Assembly: GCA_020632925.1 (NCBI GenBank)
Contig: JACKER010000014.1
Span: 124,001 to 188,000 of the forward strand
Source: Alphaproteobacteria bacterium
Lineage (GTDB): Bacteria; Myxococcota_A; UBA796; GCA-2862545
Direction of reading: 5' to 3'
Length of the DNA: 64,000 nt
The notes beneath the pieces are model-generated. The model was given only the letters and a program-made list of their open reading frames with translations. It ran no database searches and was not told the DNA's origin. Shown in pieces: positions 35,808 through 45,008 of the stretch. The translations under genes were made by a program, and so were the position numbers. Position 1 is the stretch's first letter. Each line of letters starts with the position of its first letter.

Positions 35808-36119
35808 GTGTCCGATCGCACCCGACGCGAGGAGAAGGAGGACGTCCTCGTCAGGGAGAAGAACGAGGAGCCCAAGAAGTACAAGGTCCTCCTGCTCAAC
35901 GACGACTACACCTCCATGGAGTTCGTCGTCTGGGTGCTCATCCAGATCTTCCGGCACAGTCAGGCGGCCGCGACGAGGATCATGCTGCACATCCACCACT
36001 CCGGAGTCGGTGTCGCCGGCGTCTACAGCCGGGAGATCGCGGAGACGCGGGTGGCGCAGGTCCTCGAGGCGGCCCGTGACGCCGGCCACCCGCTCCAGTG
36101 TGAGATCGAGCCCGAGTAG
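35808..36119 (+). CDS. clpS: ClpS adaptor protein
   Basis: 103 residues; GTG 35808 with AGGAG seven bases upstream. The ClpS core motif KVLLLNDDYTSMEFVVWVL and the following MLHIHHSGVGVAGVYSREIAETR (the ClpA-binding/N-degron pocket region) are intact. It delivers N-end-rule substrates to ClpAP. It is 21 bases upstream of clpA, the canonical operon order. Confidence 0.96.
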   Translation: MSDRTRREEKEDVLVREKNEEPKKYKVLLLNDDYTSMEFVVWVLIQIFRHSQAAATRIMLHIHHSGVGVAGVYSREIAETRVAQVLEAARDAGHPLQCEIEPE

Positions 36120-36140
36120 GGCCGATCACCGAGAGGTTCC

Positions 36141-38432
36141 ATGTTCTCCGACGAGCTCCGAGTCGCGATGGGAATGGCCGTGGAAGACGCCCGCCAGCGT
36201 CACCACGAGTTCCTCCTGCTCGAGCACCTGCTGTACGGCTTGCTCCACGACCCCCGCGCCTCCGAGATCCTCGAGGCCTGCGGCGCCGACCTCAAGGCGC
36301 TCGAGCGCGACGTCCTCGCGTTCCTCGACGGCGTCGAGGGGATCGAGGTGGAAGGGGAGTACGAGCCCATCCAGACGCTCGGCTTCCGGCGCGTCATCCA
36401 GCGGGCCATGCTCCACGTCCAGAGCCAGGAGAAGTCCAAGGGCAGCCCCGTGGACGGCGGCCACGTCCTGGTCGCGCTGTACGCCGAGCCCGACAGCCAC
36501 GCCGTCTTCCTCCTGAAGAAGCAGGGCGTCGAGCGGCTCGACGTCGTCAGCTACATCTCCCACGGCCTGCGCAAGAAGGGGCCGCGCAAGGACATGGGCG
36601 TGCCTGCGGGCGCGGACGGCGAGAGCGGCAAGAAGTCGCCCTCCGAGGCGCTCGAGGAGTTCACGACCGACCTGTACGAGCGGGCCGTCGAGGGCCGGAT
36701 CGACCCGTTGATCGGGCGCGAGGCCGAGCTCCAGCGCGCGATCCACGTCCTGGCGCGCCGGCGGAAGAACAACCCGCTGTTCATCGGCGACTCCGGCGTC
36801 GGCAAGACCGCCATCGTCGAGGGCCTCGCGAAGGCCATCGTCGAGAAGCAGGTCCCCTCCGTGCTCGAGGACGTGCACATCTACGCGCTCGACATGGGCG
36901 CCCTGATGGCGGGCACACGGTACCGTGGCGACTTCGAGGACCGCCTCAAGGGCGTGGTCCAGGCGCTCGAGGACGACGACAAGGCCATCCTTTTCATCGA
37001 CGAGATCCACGTGATCGTCGGTGCCGGCGCGACCACGGGCGGCTCGATGGACGCCTCGAACCTGCTCAAGCCGGCGCTCGCCAACGGCTCGCTGCGCTGC
37101 ATCGGGAGCACGACCCACGAGGACTACCGCCAGTCCTTCGCGAAGGACAAGGCGCTCGCCCGGCGCTTCCAGTCCATCGAGGTGATGGAGCCGTCCGTCG
37201 AGGACGCGGTCGCCATCCTCCGCGGCCTGCAGCCCCGCTACGAGGAGCACCACGAGCTCACCTACGAGCCCGACGCGGTCGAGCAGTGCGTGAAGCTCGC
37301 CTCCCGGTACATCAACGACCGCCAGCTCCCCGACAAGGCGATCGACGTGCTCGACGAGGTCGGGGCCGCCGTCCACCTCGCCGCGCGCGACAAGGTGGAG
37401 GTCCGCGACGTCGAGGAGGCCATCGCTCGCATCGCCCGCGTCCCGCCGAAGCAGGTGACGACCGAGGACCGCGACAAGCTGCGCAACCTCGAGAGCGATC
37501 TCAAGCGCACGATCTTCGGCCAGGACGCCGCCGTGGACGCGGTCGTCGCCTCGATCAAGCTGTCCCGCGCCGGCATCGCCAGCCCCCGCAAGCCCGTCGG
37601 CAGCTTCCTGTTCGCGGGCCCCACCGGCGTCGGCAAGACCGAGCTCGCGCGCCAGCTCGCGATGGCGCTCGGCGTCGCCTTCCACAAGTTCGACATGTCC
37701 GAGTACATGGAGAAGCACGCCGTCAGCCGGCTGATCGGCGCCCCTCCGGGCTACGTCGGCTTCGAGCAGGGCGGGCAGCTCACGGACGCGGTCCACAAGA
37801 CGCCGCACTGCGTCGTGGTGCTCGACGAGATCGAGAAGGCCCACCCGGACATCTTCAACATCCTGCTCCAGGTCATGGACTCGGCCACGCTGACCGACAA
37901 CAACGGCCGCAAGACGGACTTCCGCAACACCATCGTCATCATGACGACGAACGCGGGCGCCCGGGAGCAGGCCAAGGGCGGTCTGGGCTTCGGCAAGAAG
38001 GACGGCTCGGTGCGCGCGGACAGCGTGCTCAAGGACGTGTTCCCGCCGGAGTTCCGCAACCGGCTCGACGCCGTCGTGATGTTCTCGCGGCTGCCCGAGG
38101 AGGTCGTGCTCCTCATCGTCGACAAGTTCCTCCTGGAGCTCGAGCAGCAGCTCGCCGAGCGCAACGTCACGCTCACCGCGACCGACGCCGCCCGGAAGTT
38201 CTTCCTGCGCGAGGGGTACAAGCCCGAGTTCGGTGCCCGCGAGATGGGCCGCGTGATCAACGAGCACGTGAAGAAGCCGCTCGCCGAGGAGATCCTGTTC
38301 GGCACGCTCAAGGACGGCGGCCACGCCGAGGTGGACTACGTCGACGACAAGATCACGGTCCGCGCCAAGGAGGTGGCGGTCGATCCCGTCACCGAAGAGG
38401 CGTCCGAGGCGGTCGAAGACGACGTAAACTGA
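36141..38432 (+). CDS. clpA: ATP-dependent protease ATPase subunit ClpA
   Basis: 763 residues, normal for ClpA. An N-terminal Clp repeat domain (about 1-150) is followed by AAA+ domain 1 (Walker A GDSGVGKT near residue 215, LFIDEIH Walker B) and AAA+ domain 2 (GPTGVGKTE near 495, VVLDEIEKAHPD). The IGL/IGF-type ClpP-docking loop region is between about 610 and 640 (GGLGFGKKDG). The protein unfolds substrates and feeds them to ClpP; clpP itself is not in the window. Together with clpS this forms the N-degron branch of proteolysis. It is followed after 4 bases by the PhoD-like gene. Confidence 0.96.
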   Translation: MFSDELRVAMGMAVEDARQRHHEFLLLEHLLYGLLHDPRASEILEACGADLKALERDVLAFLDGVEGIEVEGEYEPIQTLGFRRVIQRAMLHVQSQEKSKGSPVDGGHVLVALYAEPDSHAVFLLKKQGVERLDVVSYISHGLRKKGPRKDMGVPAGADGESGKKSPSEALEEFTTDLYERAVEGRIDPLIGREAELQRAIHVLARRRKNNPLFIGDSGVGKTAIVEGLAKAIVEKQVPSVLEDVHIYALDMGALMAGTRYRGDFEDRLKGVVQALEDDDKAILFIDEIHVIVGAGATTGGSMDASNLLKPALANGSLRCIGSTTHEDYRQSFAKDKALARRFQSIEVMEPSVEDAVAILRGLQPRYEEHHELTYEPDAVEQCVKLASRYINDRQLPDKAIDVLDEVGAAVHLAARDKVEVRDVEEAIARIARVPPKQVTTEDRDKLRNLESDLKRTIFGQDAAVDAVVASIKLSRAGIASPRKPVGSFLFAGPTGVGKTELARQLAMALGVAFHKFDMSEYMEKHAVSRLIGAPPGYVGFEQGGQLTDAVHKTPHCVVVLDEIEKAHPDIFNILLQVMDSATLTDNNGRKTDFRNTIVIMTTNAGAREQAKGGLGFGKKDGSVRADSVLKDVFPPEFRNRLDAVVMFSRLPEEVVLLIVDKFLLELEQQLAERNVTLTATDAARKFFLREGYKPEFGAREMGRVINEHVKKPLAEEILFGTLKDGGHAEVDYVDDKITVRAKEVAVDPVTEEASEAVEDDVN

Positions 38433-38436
38433 GGGG

Positions 38437-39876
38437 ATGCCGCACTCTCGCCGCTCCTTCCTGATCGGTGCCTCGGCCGGCGCGCTCGGTTGCGTCGGCG
38501 GGGCCAGGGTCCGCATCGAGGACGGGGTCACCGTCGTCGACGTGACGGACCCGCCGCCGGGCACGACACACGAGGACACTGCCGCGCCGCCCACCCAGAC
38601 CGGGGACACCGGCGGCGGTGGTACGACCACCCCGCAGACGCCGACGGGAGGTCCGGAGCCGTCCGTCGCCTGGGAGCCCGAGGGGCCGGTGGACGCGGTC
38701 ACCTTCGCGTGCGGCATCCAGACCGGCGACGCCACCCCGGACGGCGTGATGGTGACGGTGCGCCAGTTCGCCGAGGAGCGGCTGCGGGTCGTCGTCGCGC
38801 GGGGTGAGGCCGACCGCTGGGTCCAGGTGGCCGAGATCACGGGCCTGGTGCCCGACCGGGGCGTCGTCCGCGTCGAGCTCGTCGGCCTGTGGCCGGACCA
38901 CACCTACGGGGTGGTGGCGTATGCCGGGGACGGCCTGCGTCGCACGGTGGTCGGGAGGTTCCGCACCGCGCTGCCGCCGGGATCGAGTCGGGTCGTGCGC
39001 CTGGGGGCGACGAGCTGCCTCGGGAGCACGAACGCTCCCTGGCCGAACCTTTCCTTCGCGGCCGAGCACCAGCTCGACGCCTTCCTGCTGCTCGGCGACA
39101 CGATCTACGCCGACGACGGCATCACGCCCGCCAGCCGCTGGGAGCAGCACTGGACGGACGCGCTGTCCACCAGCGGGCTACGGGATCTCACCGCCGCGAC
39201 CAGCGTCGTCGCGACCTGGGACGACCACGAGGTCACGAACAACTGGAACTGGCAGGACGACGGTGACGAGGCGCAGTCGGGGCTGGCGGCCTTCCGGCGG
39301 GCGCTGCCGATGCGCGACGGACCGGCGGGGACGGGGATCTGGCGGCGGCTGGCCTGGGGAGACGCGGTCGAGCTGTTCGTGCTGGACTGCCGCGGGGAGC
39401 GAACCCGGACGAGCTACCTCGGCCCCGAGCAGGATGCCTGGCTGCGGGCGACGCTGGCGGCGTCCACCGCGCGGTTCAAGATCATCCTGAACAGCGTGCC
39501 CATCGCCGATCTCGGGCTGCTGAGCTCGGACGGTTGGATGGACTTCCGCGAGGATCGGCGCCAGCTGCTGCAGTACATCCGGGACGAGGGCATCACCGGG
39601 GTGCTCTGGGTCGCGGGCGATGTCCACTGGGCGACGCTGTGCACCGTCGACCCGCCGGGCGAGCGCTTCGACGACGTGCTGGAGGCGTTCGCGGGACCCG
39701 CAGGGAGCACGTTGAACCCGGCGGGGGTGCTCACACCCGAGGGAGGGCAGTTCCTGGAGGTGATTCGGCTGCACAACTGGTTGCGGCTGGAGTGCGATCC
39801 CGATGCGAACGAGGTTCGGCTCGCGTGGATCGGGGACGATGGTGGGGTGCTGACGCGGCGTACGGTTCGGATGTAG
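38437..39876 (+). CDS. PhoD-like phosphatase, Tat/lipoprotein signal
   Basis: 479 residues. The N-terminus HSRRSFLIGASAGALGC combines a twin-arginine motif and a lipobox Cys, so it is probably a Tat-exported lipoprotein. A Thr/Pro/Gly-rich linker extends to about residue 75, then a fibronectin-like Ig domain and the PhoD metallophosphatase domain: LGDTIYADDG, TWDDHEVTNNW and AGDVHWA carry the metal ligands (Asp, Asn, His) expected for Fe/Ca-dependent PhoD enzymes. Hydrolyses phosphomonoesters or diesters outside the inner membrane. It starts 4 bases after clpA, so it probably shares that transcript although the functions are unrelated. Confidence 0.9.
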   Translation: MPHSRRSFLIGASAGALGCVGGARVRIEDGVTVVDVTDPPPGTTHEDTAAPPTQTGDTGGGGTTTPQTPTGGPEPSVAWEPEGPVDAVTFACGIQTGDATPDGVMVTVRQFAEERLRVVVARGEADRWVQVAEITGLVPDRGVVRVELVGLWPDHTYGVVAYAGDGLRRTVVGRFRTALPPGSSRVVRLGATSCLGSTNAPWPNLSFAAEHQLDAFLLLGDTIYADDGITPASRWEQHWTDALSTSGLRDLTAATSVVATWDDHEVTNNWNWQDDGDEAQSGLAAFRRALPMRDGPAGTGIWRRLAWGDAVELFVLDCRGERTRTSYLGPEQDAWLRATLAASTARFKIILNSVPIADLGLLSSDGWMDFREDRRQLLQYIRDEGITGVLWVAGDVHWATLCTVDPPGERFDDVLEAFAGPAGSTLNPAGVLTPEGGQFLEVIRLHNWLRLECDPDANEVRLAWIGDDGGVLTRRTVRM

Positions 39877-39898
39877 GGCACCCACAACACCATCCAGA

Positions 39899-41050
39899 TC
39901 ACCCCAATCGAGCACCCATCCTCGCGATCCGGTCGTACCACCGCGCGGCGTACGCCAGCGCATCCTCGTGGAAGTCGAACCGACCGCTGTGCGCCGGCGC
40001 ATTCTCGCCCGGAGTCATCCCGCCGAAGCGGATGTACGCCCCCGGGACGCGCTCGAGGTACCAGGCGAAGTCCTCACCCCCCATGTTCGCCGTCCGCAGC
40101 ACCGCGACGTGCTCGGCGCCGACGACCTCCACCGCCGCCTCGCGCGCCAGCGCCGTGTGGAAGGGCGGATTCACGAGCGGTGGCGTGCCGTCGATCATCT
40201 GGAACTCGGCGCGGGCGCCGTGCAGCGCGCCTACCGTCTGGACCACGCGCCGCACGCTGTCCTTGAGCCGCGCACGCACGTCGGGACGCTGGGCGCGGAT
40301 CGTGCCCTCGAGGATGGCCTTGCCCGCGATCACGTTGGGAGCGGTGCCCGCGTCGAAGCGACCCACGGTGACGACGGCGGCCTGCGCCGGGTCCACGTGC
40401 CGACTCACGACCGTCTGGAGCGCGTTGACGACCAGGCTGCCGATCACGATGGCGTCGATGGTCTCGTGCGGGCGGGCGCCGTGGCCCTGACGACCGATCA
40501 GCTCGACGTGGAACGTGTCGGTGCTCGCGTTGACCGGCCCGTCCGTCACCACGAGCGTCCCCGGCTCGAACGTGCGGTCCAGGTGCCCCCCGAAGATCGC
40601 GTCCACCCCGTCCAGCACGCCCGCCTCGATCATCGCGGGAGCGCCCGTGCCGAGCTCCTCCGCCGGCTGCCAGATCAGGCGGACGGGGTGCGGTGGGGGA
40701 GCGGCGACCAGCAGGCCGGCGGCCCCGACCAGCGCGGAGCTGTGGCCGTCGTGACCGCAGGCGTGCATCACGCCCGGCACGGTCGAGGCGAAGGGGAGCC
40801 CCGTCTGCTCCTGGATGGGCAGGGCGTCGGTGTCGGCGCGCAGGGCGATGCGCGGCCCGGGTGAGAGCCCTGGGAGATCGGCCACGATGCCCGTGCCGGC
40901 GACGCCGGTCCGGTGGGGCAGGCCGAGGGCGGTGAGCTCGGCGCTGATCCGCGCCATGGTGTCGTGCTCGCCGAACCCGAGCTCGGGGCGGCGGTGCAGG
41001 TCGCGGCGCAGCGCCACGATCCGCGCGAACAGGTCGGGAGGGAAGTCCAT
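39899..41050 (-). CDS. M20-family amidohydrolase (aminoacylase/carboxypeptidase type)
   Basis: 383 residues. Di-metal hydrolase of the M20D/AbgA-hippurate hydrolase type: the metal-binding ACGHDGHSS motif, QPAEE (catalytic Glu), GGHLD and the MGGEDFAWYL near the C-terminus are all present. LRRDLHRRPELGF at the N-terminus is characteristic. No signal peptide, so it is cytosolic and cleaves N-acyl amino acids or similar amides. ATG 41050 overlaps the stop of the upstream lipoprotein gene (ATGA). Confidence 0.93.
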   Translation of the reverse strand: MDFPPDLFARIVALRRDLHRRPELGFGEHDTMARISAELTALGLPHRTGVAGTGIVADLPGLSPGPRIALRADTDALPIQEQTGLPFASTVPGVMHACGHDGHSSALVGAAGLLVAAPPPHPVRLIWQPAEELGTGAPAMIEAGVLDGVDAIFGGHLDRTFEPGTLVVTDGPVNASTDTFHVELIGRQGHGARPHETIDAIVIGSLVVNALQTVVSRHVDPAQAAVVTVGRFDAGTAPNVIAGKAILEGTIRAQRPDVRARLKDSVRRVVQTVGALHGARAEFQMIDGTPPLVNPPFHTALAREAAVEVVGAEHVAVLRTANMGGEDFAWYLERVPGAYIRFGGMTPGENAPAHSGRFDFHEDALAYAARWYDRIARMGARLG

Positions 41051-41703
41051 CAGTACAGGCCGTCCTTGCACTGCAGCGTGACCGCGAAGGCGCCCTCCGC
41101 GTTGTTCTTCCCCTCGACCACGATCAGCACGTCGGTCGCGCCTTGCGTCGCGAACTCCACGTGCTCCCGCTTGGTGCCCGGCTTGGGCCACATGTCGCAG
41201 ACCTTCACCAGCGAGTCCATCGTGGGGCAGCTGTCCTTGTCGAGGGTGGTCATCACGGTCAGGTCGAGGTCGGCGCACGGCGTGTCGAGCCAGGCGCTGA
41301 TGCGGTGGTCGCCGTCGGGCATGTGGAGCAGGTAGGTCCGCTCGTTGCCGCTGTCGTGGTTCGTGGTGCGCGGCGTGCACTTGTGGCGGTCGTAGAACGC
41401 GGAGTCGAAGGCCTGGGTGCCGCCGAGGGTGTGGTCGTAGATCACGGTGTTGCACTGCACCTCGCGCGTGATGCAGTCGGGTCCCTCGACCTTGCTCCCC
41501 TCGTCGAGATCCTCGCACTGATCCTTGGACATCGCGATCTGCGGCTCGTTCGGGTCGCCGCTGACGGGCTCGTCGTGCGGTTGGCGGATGACGGGCGTCG
41601 CACGAGGCTCGGTGACCGTGATCGGGTGGTACGCGGGCTCGCTCTTCCCGGACATGCCGGGGATGGGCAGGCAGCAGGCCACGGCGAGCAGCAACACCAG
41701 CAT
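41050..41703 (-). CDS. Lipoprotein of unknown function
   Basis: 217 residues. ATG 41703 has GGAGGACG upstream. The start MLVLLLAVACC carries a lipobox (LAVAC). The mature protein has about eight further Cys, likely disulfide bonded, and a C-terminal beta-rich region that ends in ...DVLIVVEGKNNAEGAFAVTLQC, which reads like a pre-peptidase C-terminal-type beta sandwich. No enzyme motif. Overlaps the M20 gene by one base of the stop (ATGA); a putative TACACT -10 lies on the minus strand at 41723-41728. Confidence 0.72.
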   Translation of the reverse strand: MLVLLLAVACCLPIPGMSGKSEPAYHPITVTEPRATPVIRQPHDEPVSGDPNEPQIAMSKDQCEDLDEGSKVEGPDCITREVQCNTVIYDHTLGGTQAFDSAFYDRHKCTPRTTNHDSGNERTYLLHMPDGDHRISAWLDTPCADLDLTVMTTLDKDSCPTMDSLVKVCDMWPKPGTKREHVEFATQGATDVLIVVEGKNNAEGAFAVTLQCKDGLY

Positions 41704-41722
41704 GCGTCGTCCTCCAGCCGAC

Positions 41723-41728
41723 AGTGTA
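41723..41728 (-). promoter_or_regulatory. Putative -10 hexamer of the lipoprotein-M20 operon
   Basis: TACACT on the minus strand ends 19 bases before ATG 41703. It lies in the 61-base divergent gap with the START gene, for which TAGGGT at 41753-41758 is a less convincing candidate. Weak prediction. Confidence 0.3.
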
Positions 41729-41764
41729 GTGGGTCCGACAGGTACCGGCTGTTAGGGTGGGGTC

Positions 41765-42343
41765 GTGCTCGCGCTGCTCACCTCGCTGGCCTCCGCCGCC
41801 GACACCGACGTGTTCGAGCACGTGCGGGACCAGGACGGCTGTGCGATCGCGATGCGGCCCCCCTCGCACGCGGAGGGTGCGGCGATGCGGGCGGAGTGCT
41901 CCTGGCCCGACGTCGACCCGGTGCACCTCGTGGACCTGCTCTCGCAGTACGACCGGTACCCGGATCTCGTGTTCCCGATCGACGAGGCGAGGGTGGTGCG
42001 CGAGGACGGCGAGCGCTCCCTCGTCTACCAGCGCCAGTCCATGATCGGCATCGCCGACCGCGAGGTGCTGCTGTGGATCGGGCGCGTCGACGAAGGTGAC
42101 GCGACCACCTTCTCGTGGTCGGTGGCGGCGGACGAGCCGCTCGACCTTCGCCCGGGCGCCATCCGGACCCCGAAGAACACGGGGTTCTGGAGGGTCGAGC
42201 CGCTGGACGGCGGCAGCCGCGTGGTCCACGAGATCGCGCTGGACGCGGGGGGCAGCATCCCGGCCTGGATCGTGAACCTGGTGCGCACGCGGTCGTTCGC
42301 GAAGATCATGAGCGACGTGCGCGCCTGCGCGGTCGCGCCTTGA
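41765..42343 (+). CDS. Exported START/polyketide-cyclase-like lipid-binding protein
   Basis: 192 residues from GTG 41765. A short hydrophobic start ending ASA suggests a signal peptide. Residues about 45-190 resemble the START/coenzyme Q-binding helix-grip fold: a conserved LVDLLSQYDRYPDLVF helix, then beta strands (SLVYQRQSMIGIADREVLLW, GFWRVEPLDGGSRVVHEI) and a C-terminal helix (WIVNLVRTRSFAKIMSDVR). Members bind lipids or other hydrophobic ligands. Its stop overlaps the TTG start of the next gene. Confidence 0.75.
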   Translation: MLALLTSLASAADTDVFEHVRDQDGCAIAMRPPSHAEGAAMRAECSWPDVDPVHLVDLLSQYDRYPDLVFPIDEARVVREDGERSLVYQRQSMIGIADREVLLWIGRVDEGDATTFSWSVAADEPLDLRPGAIRTPKNTGFWRVEPLDGGSRVVHEIALDAGGSIPAWIVNLVRTRSFAKIMSDVRACAVAP

Positions 42344-43083
42344 GGGACCTCCCCGACGATCGGCGTCTCGCCGCGATCGGGCTGCTCCTGTGCGCCGCGG
42401 GCGCGGACGGCGTGGTGGACGACGACGAGCTCTGGGGGCTCGTGGGTGATCTGCGCGTGCAGGATCTCGGGGAGGGTGCGCAGGCGTTGGTCGCCCGCTG
42501 GTTCGCGGACGCGCCCGCCGCCGCCGACGTGGCGGGACCGTTGCGGGACGCGCCGTCCGACGTGCGGGCCGGGCTGGTCTTGCGAGCGCTCGAGGTCGTC
42601 GTCTCGGACGGCGTGCTGGCCGACCGCGAGCGCGAGCAGGTGGCGCGGATCGCGGAGGAGCTGTCGGTGTCGGCGGACCAGCTCGACGCGCTCCACGCGC
42701 TCGTCGGCGACCTGATCCGCCTCTCGGCGGGGATCCCCGAGCTCGGCCCCAGGGAGCGTGTGCTCCGCGGCGCCGGATCGACGCTCGCAGCGTCGGGCGT
42801 CCCAGCGGGGGCCCTGCGCTACTCGGGGCTGCTCGAGCCGCTCGAGGGGTTGGGGCCGCTGCTCGAGGCCGCGGGTGGCGATCCGGAGCTCCTCGGCGAT
42901 CGTCGATCCCGAGCCCGGGGGCGGGCGGAGCACGCCGCGGACCTCCGCGACTCGATGGAGGCGTTGCTGGCGGCGATGCATCGGCGCGAGCAGGACCTGG
43001 ACGAGCCCAGGGCCACGGCCGCCGCCCTGCGCCGACGTTCGCTCGAGCGCCGTCTCCGGCCGCTCACTGCGTCGCGAGGATGA
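42340..43083 (+). CDS. TerB-like domain protein
   Basis: 247 residues. The frame is open far upstream inside the START gene, so the start is uncertain; TTG 42340 overlaps the START stop (TTGA) and gives a clean N-terminus. Residues about 8-130 are TerB-like (LLLCAAGADGVVDDDELWGLVGDL...VVSDGVLADREREQVARIAEEL). The rest is helical, Arg/Ala/Glu-rich and ends in a coiled-coil-like segment. Probably cytosolic and translated together with the lipid-binding protein. Overlaps the convergent membrane gene by 20 bases. Confidence 0.62.
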   Translation: MRDLPDDRRLAAIGLLLCAAGADGVVDDDELWGLVGDLRVQDLGEGAQALVARWFADAPAAADVAGPLRDAPSDVRAGLVLRALEVVVSDGVLADREREQVARIAEELSVSADQLDALHALVGDLIRLSAGIPELGPRERVLRGAGSTLAASGVPAGALRYSGLLEPLEGLGPLLEAAGGDPELLGDRRSRARGRAEHAADLRDSMEALLAAMHRREQDLDEPRATAAALRRRSLERRLRPLTASRG

Positions 43084-43384
43084 ACGCGACGAGCCCGAAG
43101 GCGAAGATCAGCAGCATCCCCTCGACGAGGAACCAGGCCAGGCAGGACACGACGCCGAAGATCGAGGCTCCGCCGCCGATCGACGAGACCCGGGACTGAC
43201 GGAAGCCCAGGATGCCGGTCACGACGCCCGCGATGCCCACCAGGAACATGACGGGCATCAGGAGGAAGCCGAGCATGTTGAGGATCGGGATGAAGCCCAG
43301 GCAGAAGTTGATCGCCATGAGGACCCAGATCGCCACCCCGGACACCATCGACACCGTCGCCATCGTGTTCGACTGCTCGTCCAA
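43064..43384 (-). CDS. Small three- or four-helix membrane protein
   Basis: 106 residues from TTG 43384, chosen because GGAGGG lies about 5 bases upstream; ATG at residue 8 is the alternative. About three hydrophobic helices (VAIWVLMAINFCLGFIPILN, LLMPVMFLVGIAGVVTGILGF, FGVVSCLAWFLVEGMLLIFAFGLVAFIL) with an FRQSR loop in between, like DUF4190-type small membrane proteins. Function unknown. It lies 32 bases downstream of the RsmB-like gene and may belong to that operon. Confidence 0.65.
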   Translation of the reverse strand: MDEQSNTMATVSMVSGVAIWVLMAINFCLGFIPILNMLGFLLMPVMFLVGIAGVVTGILGFRQSRVSSIGGGASIFGVVSCLAWFLVEGMLLIFAFGLVAFILATQ

Positions 43385-43416
43385 GCCACCCTCCGAGCTC
43401 TCAGGATAGCGCCCTC

Positions 43417-44550
43417 TCAGGCGGGGCGCAGGACCGAGGCGTACATGGTGTCGGCGTCCTCGCTGGGGGGCCCGAACAGGTGGTGCTCGGCCACGAAGCC
43501 CGGAAGCGCCTCGGCCACGTCCTCGTCCTCCTCGACGAGCCAGGAGCACGTGCCGTAGACCAGCTTCCCCCCGGGTCGCAGCGCGGTGGCCGCCAGCGCG
43601 AGCAGGTGTCGCTGGAGCTCGGCGCACCCGGGTGCCTGGGCGGGATCGTGGCGCAGGCGGGCGTCCGGGTTGCGGCGCCAGGTGCCCGACGCGCTGCACG
43701 GGGCATCCACCAGGATCACGTCGAAGCCTCGCTTCGCCTCGGGGCCGAACGCGGGCACCGACTGCCCGTCCCACCCCCGGATCCGCACGTGGTCGGCGAG
43801 CCCCGCCCGTCGAACGCGGATCTTGAGCTCGGCGAGCTTGCGCTCGTCGGTGTCGGTGGCGTGGACGGAGCCTCGGCCGCGCAGCGCCGTCGCCATCTGG
43901 ACGGTCTTGCCGCCCCGCCCGGCGCACACGTCCCAGGCGACCTGCGCCGGACCTGGCTCGGCGAGCGCGCCGAGGAGCTGCGAGGACAGGTCGCGGATCT
44001 CCGCGCGGCCCTCGCGGTAGGCAGCGGTGCGCTCCAGCGGCCGGCGCCCCTCGACCCGCAGCGCACCTCGCTCGTCGACCACCTCGAACCCGTCGGCCCG
44101 GAGCTCGGCCGCCGCACCCTCCTTCGCGCGCAGCCACAGGGGAGGACGCTGGTCCTGGGCCGCGAGCCAGGCGCGGGTGCGCTCGACGCCCCAGCGCTCC
44201 GCCCGTCGCGCGAGCAGGGGCCCCCAGCCGGACGGCACGCCGTGCCCCGCGCAGCGCTGGGACCAGTCGTCGCTGGCGCGGAGCCGGTCGCGCACGCGGG
44301 CGCCCGTCTTCCCGCGGGACACGGCCTCGATCAGCCGGGGATCGGTGTCGCGGAGCTGGTCGAGGAGCGCTGTGCCGCCCGGGGCTGCGTCCGTACCGCG
44401 CTCCACGGTCACGGCGAGCGCCGCCGTGGCGCACCAGCGACCGAGCACCTCGGCCACGCGACGCTCCGCGCGGTGGTGGGAGAGGAAGCCGTCGAGCGGG
44501 GGAGGGGTGGTGCCCGGCGCACCGAGCCACTGAAGCCACAGGTCGTTCAT
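43417..44550 (-). CDS. RsmB/NOP2-family RNA m5C methyltransferase
   Basis: 377 residues. The C-terminal Rossmann methyltransferase domain (about 195-375) has the SAM motif DVCAGRGGKTVQMA, the motif IV Cys in DAPCSASGTWRRNPD and the motif VI catalytic Cys in YGTCSW, which together identify the RsmB/NOP2 m5C enzymes. The N-terminal 180 residues are shorter than, and unlike, the NusB-like domain of RsmB, although PPLWLRAKEG matches the usual PPL-LR junction. The target RNA is not predictable. ATG 44550 overlaps the stop of the putative nuclease gene (ATGA), so it is the third gene of the ATPase-nuclease operon. Confidence 0.85.
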   Translation of the reverse strand: MNDLWLQWLGAPGTTPPPLDGFLSHHRAERRVAEVLGRWCATAALAVTVERGTDAAPGGTALLDQLRDTDPRLIEAVSRGKTGARVRDRLRASDDWSQRCAGHGVPSGWGPLLARRAERWGVERTRAWLAAQDQRPPLWLRAKEGAAAELRADGFEVVDERGALRVEGRRPLERTAAYREGRAEIRDLSSQLLGALAEPGPAQVAWDVCAGRGGKTVQMATALRGRGSVHATDTDERKLAELKIRVRRAGLADHVRIRGWDGQSVPAFGPEAKRGFDVILVDAPCSASGTWRRNPDARLRHDPAQAPGCAELQRHLLALAATALRPGGKLVYGTCSWLVEEDEDVAEALPGFVAEHHLFGPPSEDADTMYASVLRPA

Positions 44551-45008
44551 CCCCCGCAGCTATCCGAGCGCACGTCGTAGCGGCGGCCCGTCTTCAGGGC
44601 GAGCTCCGGATGGCGGGCCACGAGGCGTTGCCAGGCGCGTCCTGGCGCCCCGGCACGGCTGACGACACGCAGGCGCCACTCGCGTACCGTACACCCCCTG
44701 GCCAGGGCCGATCCGGCCCGACGAGCGTCGACGAGCTGGGCGACCGCATCCTCGACGTGGCGTCCCTTCAGCTCGACCAGGACCACCGTCAGCCCCTCCT
44801 CTGCGAAGCTGACGAACGCCCCATCACAGCAGCGTGCGTCCGCACCGATGCCGAGCCATTCGCGGCCCTCGGGGGTGTCGAGCTTCAACGTGACCCAGGT
44901 GTCTCCGGGGCGATCGAGGGCTGCGCTGACACCGCTCTCGGAGAGCTTGGATCCCGGGAGCCGAACTTCACCCACATCGGGGAGGGCCTCGCAGTCGTTC
45001 GGCTTCAT
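44547..45008 (-). CDS. Small putative PD-(D/E)XK-like nuclease
   Basis: 153 residues. Not recognised by family, but the central strands fit PD-(D/E)XK nucleases: a first Asp in CCDGAF (about residue 62), then about 15 residues later VELKG, in which E-L-K matches the ExK motif (about 79-81), followed by a helix with Gln (VEDAVAQLVDARRAG), matching the Q-x-x-x motif found after ExK. The C-terminus is basic. ATG 45008 overlaps the ATPase stop and its own stop overlaps the methyltransferase start, so ATPase, nuclease and methyltransferase are translationally coupled. The fold call is an inference from motif spacing only. Confidence 0.55.
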   Translation of the reverse strand: MKPNDCEALPDVGEVRLPGSKLSESGVSAALDRPGDTWVTLKLDTPEGREWLGIGADARCCDGAFVSFAEEGLTVVLVELKGRHVEDAVAQLVDARRAGSALARGCTVREWRLRVVSRAGAPGRAWQRLVARHPELALKTGRRYDVRSDSCGG

